Source of the DNA: Thysanoteuthis rhombus | Taxonomy: Eukaryota > Mollusca > Cephalopoda > Oegopsida > Thysanoteuthidae | NCBI GenBank assembly: GCA_963457665.1 | Contig: OY735206.1 | Coordinates: 59,931,735 to 59,995,734 of the forward strand | Reading direction: 5' to 3' | Length of the DNA: 64,000 nt | Part shown: positions 57,237 through 64,000 of the stretch, piece after piece | How the letters are laid out: the number at the start of each line of letters is the position of its first letter | Numbering within the stretch: position 1 is the stretch's first letter | Notes under the pieces: model-generated | What the model was told of the DNA's origin: nothing | The model's database searches: none | Seen by the model: only the letters and a program-made list of their open reading frames with translations | Program-made: the position numbers and the translations under genes

Positions 57237-57308
57237 CTTGTAGAGTGATGGCCTTCATGATCATTGGAATTTCTACAAAGTCAAATGCCTTCTTGAAGTC
57301 TATAAATT

Positions 57309-57665
57309 CTACAGCGAGTGGCATTTATGCTCTACTGCTTTCTCTTTCAGCTGATTAATTGAATGGAGATGGTCCATGGTCGAGCAGTTTGTTCTAAATC
57401 CAGCCTGTTTTCGTGGTTGATTTTCATCTAGTGTTTTAGTAATCCGGTTGGTGGTGATTTTTGTGAAAGGTTTATAGATGGAGTTGAGTAGGTTTATAGG
57501 CCTGTGATTGTTGAGGTCCTTGGGGTTTCCTTTCTTGTGTAGAAGCATTATGACTGCTGTGTTCCAGTCTTTAGGGACTTTACTCTGTTTTAGACATAAG
57601 TTGAATAGAATAGCTAGTTTTTTTGTTGACGATCTTACCAGCTTTTTCTGGGCTGGGTAGATCAA
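57309..57665 (-). pseudogene. LINE-J reverse transcriptase, N-terminal half
   Basis: A 118-codon frame: KLAILFNLCLKQSKVPKDW, AVIMLLHKKGNPKDLNNHRP, NRITKTLDENQPRKQAGFR and MDHLHSINQLKEKAVEH. It is collinear with 20130-20430 of LINE-F. The frame breaks just before motif A. Plus-strand sequence at 57285-57330 retains the complement of the AFVDFKKAFDFVE-like stretch in another frame. Confidence 0.85.
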
Positions 57666-58079
57666 TGGTGATGTTATATGGTCAAGGTTTTTCTTCTTTT
57701 TTTTTGTTCGTTTGATGGCTCGTTTAACTTCCCATGGTATAACTTCTGGGAAGTCCTCAAAGTGATTGCGTGGGTCTTGCGTATCTAGATCGTTGTTTTG
57801 CAGCCTACATCTTGAGGAGTAAAGTTCTTGGTAGAATTGTTGGCGCGTTCAACAATTCTATCTCAGTCTGTTATTATGTTTCCGTTTTCTCCGAGGATGC
57901 TAGATATTTGCTTCTGTCCTCTGCTGAGAGCTTTGTTTAATGCTTTAAAGCCCCGAGGTTTTTCGAGAGTGGTTCCAATGATTGCTCTTGTATACTTTCT
58001 TTTGTATTCTCTAAGTTTCTTTTTGATTGTTTTGTTTAGTTTGGTCTCATCTATTTTTTCCTTGTTGTTGTTATTATCA

Positions 58080-58255
58080 TATATAGAGATTATATATATG
58101 AACATATATACTATGTATGAAGAGATTGCATAATATATCTACGCCGTGTAAATTGAGTGATATATCAGATTGCATATATAGATAGATAATATATATCATA
58201 TACATTGTTTGTGTGTGTATAAATATAGATTATATACATATGCACGGATTACGTA
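58080..58255. other. AT-rich simple sequence
   Basis: Degenerate TATATA/GATAGATA runs between LINE-J and SINE-1. Confidence 0.7.
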
Positions 58256-58259
58256 ACAT

Positions 58260-58660
58260 CTGCCTTTTGGTCCGGAGGAAAGGTTTCGACCCCTACTTTG
58301 CAGTGCTAGAAGGGATATCGAGTCAACAGCCATACTGAAGAGGTGTAATACAACGGAACAGCTATCTCTGGCTGACACAATTATTAAATATACTTAACGC
58401 TCTCTCCTTTAGGGTTGAGCACTCTTAGGTAGGGCATTGGACTGCTCTGAGCCATTATGCAATGCTCTTTAACACAGGAATTGAGAATCATGTGCAAATG
58501 AATATATCACTTAATTTGGTCCTATTGAGCATCCAATATTGCGTAGAGCAAGGGTAGAAAATCTGCCTCTTGCTCCAGGGCAAAGGTTTCAATCCCACCT
58601 GGAAGGGATATCGAGCCTCACTGAAGAGTTATGATACTAGGAAACATGTGACTGTTGTAA
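58260..58660 (+). mobile_element. SINE-1 head-to-tail dimer
   Basis: Body anchor CTAGAAGGGATATCGAG at 58306 and CTGGAAGGGATATCGAG at 58599 (period 293). B-box-like GGTTTCGACCC (58283) and GGTTTCAATCC (58586). The first unit starts inside the head. The second ends in TGACTGTTGTAA then (TA)n. Confidence 0.75.
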
Positions 58661-58679
58661 TATATATATATATGATTAT

Positions 58680-58828
58680 TGTGTCATCCACAGATTATTA
58701 CAGCTCAACAGTGTGGCTATAGACTTTCCATTTTACCATCCAGTACCACAAGCAAGGCAGGATTGAAACCTTGGCTTCAGACCCAGAGGCCGATATCCTA
58801 CCTCTGAGCTACGGAACTGGACGGTCAA
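58680..58828 (-). mobile_element. SINE-1 copy, inverted relative to neighbour
   Basis: Plus strand: TTGTGTCATCCACAG, CAGTGTGGCTATAGACTTTC, CCAGTACCACAAGC, GGATTGAAACC (B-box complement, 58760), CCTACCTCTGAGCTACGGAA (A-box complement), CTGGACGGTCA. A full head is present in minus orientation, joined tail to tail with the preceding dimer through a (TA)7 run. Confidence 0.8.
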
Positions 58829-58831
58829 GAA

Positions 58832-58945
<114 letters not shown>

Positions 58946-59479
58946 AATGGGGATTTGCTACACAAGCACTTTGTTTCTGCTCCGTCTGAACTTTTTCCAG
59001 CGAATGATTAGGTATATTTTAGATCCCTCTTTAGGGTATTTGGGGAAATATTCTTGTGGGTATATCTAGATGTGAGAAGTTTTCTCTTTCTTTTTATACG
59101 TTTCATCAGATCAGTAGTTTGAAAATTTCTTATGGTGGTTATAAATTTCAAGCCAGGGGAATGGTATGAGTGTTTGCATGATCAATAAATTCTGTTTTGT
59201 TCTGTATATTCTCCATAGGAGTGTTTTATTCTTTTCTTAGATATCTTTGATTTATTTCCCAATGCCTTTTAAACGAACCAACTGGATTTTGTGATTACCT
59301 AGGGCTTGGTTACTTCTACTTTTGTGTGAGGCAATTATGTTGATTAGATAGTTCTTTGTGATGGGCTTCGTGAATAAAAAAGATGTGTTAGTTATAATCA
59401 GTTTATCTATACGTGGGTCATTAGGTTATGTTTATTAACAGAAATAATGAGCAGTATCGGGATTCTAATGCTATTTCAA

Positions 59480-59895
59480 TTTTCTCTGTTTGATAAATCT
59501 TAATGTTTTTTTTTGTTTTATTGGCAAAATTAAGAATTTATAATTTCTCATTTAGGCATAAAGGGCACAGAGTTTCATTATTTTGGCATATATGTTTCTG
59601 TTGGAATACTTTCCATTTCACAGTTGGTTTAAAATTTTTATCGTGCATCCTCCAGGGATACATCGATAATGATGTACTATTTGTATATTTTTTATAAGTA
59701 AAAAATGATGTATGGTTGGCTAATCCAAGTTCGAAAAGTGTTTCGATATTCCTATATAATATTAACTTCTCTTGGGTGGAGATTCCGGTTTGGTATATGA
59801 TATTTGATTTGAGACATTTGTTTTGCAGAGAGCATATATTTTCGTTTGCAAAACTGCATTATAATTTATTTATGCTTTCTTCGTTGGTATTGAGA
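59480..59895 (-). pseudogene. Penelope-like GIY-YIG endonuclease remnant
   Basis: Reading leftward from 59890: ICSLQNKCLKSNIIYQTGIS (the Cys pair and start of the GIY-YIG strand), LFELGLANHTSFFTYKKYTN, then STSLSMYPWRMHDKNFKP, VKWKVFQQKHIC and ETLCPLCLNEKL, with a stop before ILNF. The last three correspond to the family blocks 'NxTxLSxYIWxLKDxN', 'IKWSIxxxA' and 'CNLCLxEKxLI'. The GIY-like half is degraded (YRNIETLFELG) and frame changes are present. The C-terminal 'LLNKRxELxSKCRHxNKF' end is barely visible near 59420-59470. Confidence 0.75.
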
Positions 59896-59939
59896 AAGTG
59901 AACTCCAACAGAAAAAAGCAAAGCAACAATCAAAAAAAG

Positions 59940-60193
59940 TTGAGGTACAAAAATCATCAGGTATACACCACCGTACAACCTACAAAAAAAACTAACTAAA
60001 ATATTCATCCAGTGAAGGGGAAAACACTTCCCCCAAACAACCCACTAAGTAAAATATCTAACAAGAACAAACTGAAAACCAGCTTCACTTTTACTGAAAA
60101 TTTCAATCCACCCATCACAAAATATAACAATAGAGTAATTAGAAATAATACTGACGAAGAAAGCAACAATAAAATAAACTTTAATCACATGAT
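59940..60193 (+). pseudogene. Penelope-like linker region remnant
   Basis: The plus strand reads IIRYTPPYNLQKKLTKIFIQ (from about 59958). After a frame change comes KTLPPNNPLSKISNKNKLKT, SFTFTENFNPPITKYNNRVI, RNNTDEESNN. This matches the Penelope linker 'IIWxNPPYSxxVKTNIGKxFLxLIxKHFPxxxxLxKIFNKNTxKxSYSCMxNxxxIIxxHNxxxL' between RT and GIY-YIG. It stops where the GIY-YIG domain should begin and passes directly into the right terminal repeat. Confidence 0.75.
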
Positions 60194-60689
60194 CCATTAA
60201 GGTCATAGAAAAGGTATCCTGGCGCAGGGAAATAATCCAAGATATCTAAGTAAAAATTAAATACTCCTATAGAGAGCACACAGTCAAAAACTACCCACTG
60301 ATAATGCAAACATTCATACCATAACACTTGGTTTGTAATTTATAACCACCAGCAGATATACACAAACTACTAATCTAGAAGATTAAATAAAAAAAAAAAA
60401 AAACTTCACACACTTTCCCAAATTGGGATCTGAATATACTTAATCATACGCTTAAAAAAACCAGACAGGGCAGGCATATGGAAGTGTTCGTGTCAAAAAT
60501 TCCTATTCTGCTATATCTCTACTCAAGACCAACTTAAAGTTTGAAGTTGAATGTATCGAGCACTCTCTAGAATGAATACATCATACATCAGATATTGCAT
60601 TATATGATATTATATAATTATATGTCTTGTTGCATCTCCGATTTGTACTGCATAGTACGTTTTATATTAATATATATATATATATATAT

Positions 60690-61060
60690 ATTATATATAC
60701 ATAGATATTACAATTATTTTACATACATAGATTATATATATAACATATTTTATGCGTATATTATATATATATTATATATACATAGATATTACAATTATTT
60801 TACATACATAGATTATATGTATAACATATTTTATGCGTATATTATATATATATATATATCATATACATAGATATTACAATTATTTTACATACATAGATTA
60901 TATATATAACATATTTTATGCGTATATTATATATTTCATATATATATATATCATATACATAGATATTACAATTATTTTACATACATAGATTAATATATAA
61001 CATATTTTATGCGTATATTATATATTTCATATATATATATATTATAAATACATTTTATAT
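60690..61060 (+). repeat. AT-rich satellite, four units of 81-92 bp
   Basis: The core ATAGATATTACAATTATTTT then ACATACATAGATTATATATA and ACATATTTTATGCGTATATT recurs with anchors at 60701, 60782, 60867 and 60959. Units differ mainly in the length of the (TA)n spacer. Confidence 0.9.
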
Positions 61061-61985
61061 ATGATATATTTTGTATATATAGATCATACATACTATATTT
61101 TGTCTATATAGATTATATATAATATTCTATATAGATGTATTATTTATATATATATATATGTTATATGAATAGATAGATGGATGAATTATGTTTTATATGT
61201 AGATATTGTACATAGATGTATTTTATATAGATTATAGATCATATATATGATACACAATATTTACATATGATATCATTATCAGTAGTAATTAACATTATCA
61301 TTACTAACATAAGTATAATCAAATATCAATATAGATTATTATTACATATATATAGTATATTTCATATGTGTAAATTAGATATTTTATATATGTATATATA
61401 TGTATGTTGATAATATATAAAGATTATATAGAGAAAGCGATTACATATATTATACATAGAGATATATATTTCATATTGTGAGATTATATGTATCTATATT
61501 GTAAATAGAGATTATATGTATATCTGTTTATTTAGAGATTATGCATATGAGTGGATTATATATCGAGAGATTATATTTCTTTGTACAGTCGCAATCTAGT
61601 TTATTCATATTTTTCTATTAGTATTCTATCTCATTACTTTATTGCTATTTTGCTATGAATCTGTGAACGTTATCCATACAATTGAAAGATTTCAGTTTTT
61701 TGAATATTATACATAGTGGGAAGAAGTTTTGTTTTTTTTTTCTATTGGGGAAATATCCAATTCATTCATATGTCCATGTGCGAATGTGTAATATATATAA
61801 GACAGAATTAAAAAGAATACATTAAAACATAATTCATATTAAAATGATTGATTCATATATATATGTATATATATGTTTGTGTGTGTGCAAAATAAATATT
61901 GTATATACACTTAGAAATGTATATCAACCATATATAAAGATGATACAGTGCTAACGCTAGGAGAGACAGCATAAACAAACATTAT
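61060..61985. other. AT-rich simple and degenerate sequence
   Basis: TATATA, GATTATAT and TAGATATT motifs throughout 61060-61600. A poly-T run lies at 61730. Nothing coding is visible. Confidence 0.7.
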
Positions 61986-61989
61986 AGAG

Positions 61990-62650
61990 ATACTAGCGTG
62001 GATACCCAGCGTTGTCCGGGAGAGTATAACTAATCAGGAAAAAATTGTTCTTTGATATATACCCTATCACACAAATGGAAAAAAAAGTTCATGTACAAAC
62101 GAGAAAGTAGCTGTAACAGTAAAAAAAATCTGATGCACAAAAAATAGTAAATGATGTTCTCTCCTAGTAGTAGGTGTTTAATCATGGCCAACAACTTGAC
62201 CAGAAATAGCGTATGGTGACCTCGAATAACCCTGATGTAAGAATAACATATTTAAATACTTTGTCCGTGAAAAAATATACATCTCTGACGAATTGCAGTT
62301 TCATAGGTGCAGAAATGTGACCAAATCCGACCAACTAACGGGAATATTGGTTAGAAATGACCAGAGATGACTTTGGGTGACCTCAAATGGCTTTTGAGGT
62401 AGATCTTGCATTACTTATGACCTTTCTAGGGAAAGATTTACTCCTATCAAATTCCAGTTTCATAGGTGCGAAATCATTGCCCCAAACTTGGAATATTGGG
62501 TATAAATTGCCAGAAATGACCTCTGGTGTCTGAGTGACCTCCAAGGTCAACTTCGCTTAGCAAGTTACCTTAGATGTGAGAAGATGTACCCATATGCCCA
62601 ATTTAAGCATCCTTTCTTGTTTATGAGAGTGTATGTGTTTATTACTATCG
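61990..62650 (+). repeat. Repeat V: about 165-bp tandem units after a conserved lead
   Basis: The lead string ACTAGCGTGGATACCCAGCG, TTGTCCGGGAG resembles a common invertebrate repeat start. Two to three units follow, sharing 'CAGTTTCATAGGTGC.GAAAT', 'GGAATATTGG', 'GACCAGAGATGAC / GCCAGAAATGACCTC', 'GGTGACCTC' and 'GAGGTAGATCTTGC'. CAGTTTCATAGGTGC anchors lie at about 62305 and 62467 (period about 160). Confidence 0.7.
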
Positions 62651-63187
62651 TGGAGCGTAGTAGGTGAACATTAACAAAAATAATGTATTCATTGAACTAT
62701 ATGCAACTATTGAATATCCAATAATATATTAAAAATAGTCAGCCGCCCATAAAATCGACCAGACTCCCTAAAATAACTGACATCTACATTGCGTAAATTC
62801 TATACATGAGTAATTATTTCCGGGAGTCGTATGGAAGAAATCATTTATATAAATTCATAAGGTTTTTTTTCCAAAATACTGCAATACAAAATGCTACAAA
62901 TAAACATTAAAATTGCAAATTCAATATTTTCTCCTCTTTCGCACATGCATACATACAAAAAATATCCATAATGACTTGGCCATTCCATCACAGTGCAACT
63001 AAATATGTTTGGAAAATGAAGTTTTTTCTGAACAGATAATTTAAGATGAGAGGTATTCTTGAAAACCTTGCATAGAAAAACAGTTGGAAACTGGCTCTTA
63101 ATTTATTTACTTTATATCGCAATCACATTCTCATCAATAGGGTAATTTAAAAAGAAATGAATTGCGGTTCTGATTAGTCTCTCAATA

Positions 63188-63381
63188 GAAACCGTCTATG
63201 TTTAGGATAACCAATGAATTACTTACTTCTCTCGCCTTTTGTTTGGGATTGATCACAAAATAAGTCCGAACTAAAAAGAAAAGAAGGTGGATGCTACATA
63301 CATAGCCAGCCAGCAATACCAACCTAAAAACACAAGATAGGAACGTTGGTAGTTTTTCTGACAGTCTCGGTTGACGGTTTC
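63188..63381 (+). mobile_element. MITE-X copy 8, internally deleted
   Basis: TA-GAAACCGTC at 63186-63196 and GACGGTTTC-TA at 63373-63383 are exact inverted ends with TA on both outer sides. The middle retains GTTTGGGATTGATCACAAAA and ATAGCCAGCCAGCAATACCA but is missing about 230 bp. Confidence 0.85.
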
Positions 63382-63814
63382 TAATATTGTTAAAAAAACA
63401 TTCCATACATAACCTGTTATGGATAAAAGTAGAGATATATTCACGATTTAGAAAAAAAATAGTAAGATTTCATAAGCGTCCTTATCTCTATTCTTCTCTA
63501 AGAATAGATTCTGTACCAAGGATGCTTTTAGCAAGTTGTTACATCGTTACGTTTACTGATTCGATCACGAAAACTAACTAGCAGATGTGATTCAAATTCA
63601 CTCACAGAGCTACATTCTTCCAAAGACGAATTTTCTTCACGTCACAATGATTGATTACACGTGGTCGTAGTCGTAATCGAGTTATGTTGTCTGAATTTCT
63701 GAGATGAAGAATTGTCATAATTATTTTTGACAATTTGTTCTCACTTTTTTTCTTTTATGCAATAAAAAGCAACAGATTGAAAAAACTAATCAAAGTCGAT
63801 CAATTGATAATGAT

Positions 63815-63860
63815 TATTATTATTATTATCATTATTATTATTATTATCATCATTATTATT
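63815..63860. repeat. (ATT)n microsatellite
   Basis: TTATTATTATTATTATC-type trinucleotide run. Confidence 0.95.
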
Positions 63861-64000
63861 CATCTAAATAGCAATGATAATAAGATGGGGCAAAACTAGT
63901 AATAAAATGATAGTAACGAAAGTACTGCCTCCAAGGAATTTGAAAAACAACTCTGGGTTTCATTTTGCTAATTTCTCTATAATAGATCATTCTCTACAAT

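Larger units (their letters stand above)
56580..58075 (-). mobile_element. LINE-J: RTE copy lacking both ends
   Basis: Minus-strand RTE of the LINE-F family running from the linker (about 58075) through the RT to YNKYVRPVVTYGAET near 56650. Homology ends at about 56580, so the last 450 bp and the TGATGA tail are missing; the 3' loss implies a later deletion. The endonuclease is also absent. The plus-strand frames at 56881-57171 and 57828-58133 are shadows. Confidence 0.85.
58984..60468. mobile_element. Penelope-like element, head-to-head pair with inverted ends
   Basis: The left end (58984-59275) and right end (60205-60468) are inverted copies of one another. Shared landmarks on the left strand are GTCTG..TTTTT..AGCG.ATGATTA, AGATCC, AGATTAGTAGTTTG-like text, GGTGGTTATAAATT, ATGGTATGA.TGTTTGCAT, ATAGGAGT and CTTAGATATCTT. 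Between them the minus strand encodes a GIY-YIG endonuclease (59480-59895) and the plus strand the linker that normally precedes it (59940-60193). The two halves meet head to head at about 59895. Penelope-like elements are retroelements with a telomerase-like RT and a GIY-YIG nuclease; the RT itself is absent. Both frames are decayed. Confidence 0.75.

Noticed and set aside
60690-61060. CRISPR-like direct repeats
   Set aside because: Units are AT-rich and contiguous apart from (TA)n spacers, with no unique spacer sequence, and the context is eukaryotic.

Overview
This window looks like repeat-rich intergenic or intronic DNA from an animal, most likely a marine invertebrate and possibly a mollusc or other lophotrochozoan. 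The reasons are AT-rich sequence with long (TA)n, (CA)n and (ATT)n tracts, no operons, no long host ORFs, and many RTE-type LINEs, tRNA-derived SINEs, a Penelope-like element, a hAT relic and a short TIR transposon family. A 'CCTCTGCCAACG..GTTGG' repeat common in marine invertebrate genomes is also present. The phylum is an inference; nothing here fixes the species. I find no convincing complete host gene. One possible terminal exon lies at 5115-5302.

Layout: 0.2-0.8 kb, decayed retroelement tail (-). 2.4-5.1 kb, decayed APE-endonuclease/RT LINE (-, family RTE-3). 5.1-5.7 kb, possible exon, perfect hairpin, minisatellite. 6.8-7.5 kb LINE-B (-). 10.5-11.3 kb LINE-C (+, internally duplicated). 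13.8 kb tRNA-SINE. 15.6-18.0 kb, a repeat (family Y) split by LINE-D (-). 18.3-22.3 kb, LINE-E fragment, near full-length LINE-F (+) and LINE-G (-), which face each other tail to tail as a large inverted repeat. 23.7-24.9 kb SINE-1 and MITE-X. 26.7 kb foldback. 27.7-31.1 kb SINE-2 copies and LINE scraps. 34-36.4 kb LINE tails and LINE-I (-). 38.3-39.0 kb two MITE-X copies. 40.0-40.9 kb rearranged LINE-H. 42-45 kb LINE tail, dimeric SINE-1, MITE-X. 46.9-50.1 kb tandem repeat, SINE-2, and an enlarged MITE-X relative carrying decayed coding sequence. 51.4-52.6 kb hAT/ZMYM1-like relic (-). 54.9-58.1 kb MITE-X, GC-rich block, LINE-J (-). 58.3-60.5 kb inverted SINE-1 cluster, a 108-bp (TA)n tract and a head-to-head Penelope-like palindrome. 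60.7-62.7 kb AT-rich satellite and a tandem repeat. 63.2 kb deleted MITE-X.

The main RTE family (LINE-B to LINE-J) supplies most recognisable coding sequence. Its 3' ends share a short TGATGA-type tail. All but one copy are visibly broken. The exception is LINE-G, a 5'-truncated copy with an open 216-codon frame. The parts do not form a pathway. The biology here is transposition, decay, nested insertion and the formation of inverted repeats. Family names such as MITE-X, SINE-1 and repeat Y are labels for this window only. No database search was possible, so family assignments rest on motifs recognised by eye.
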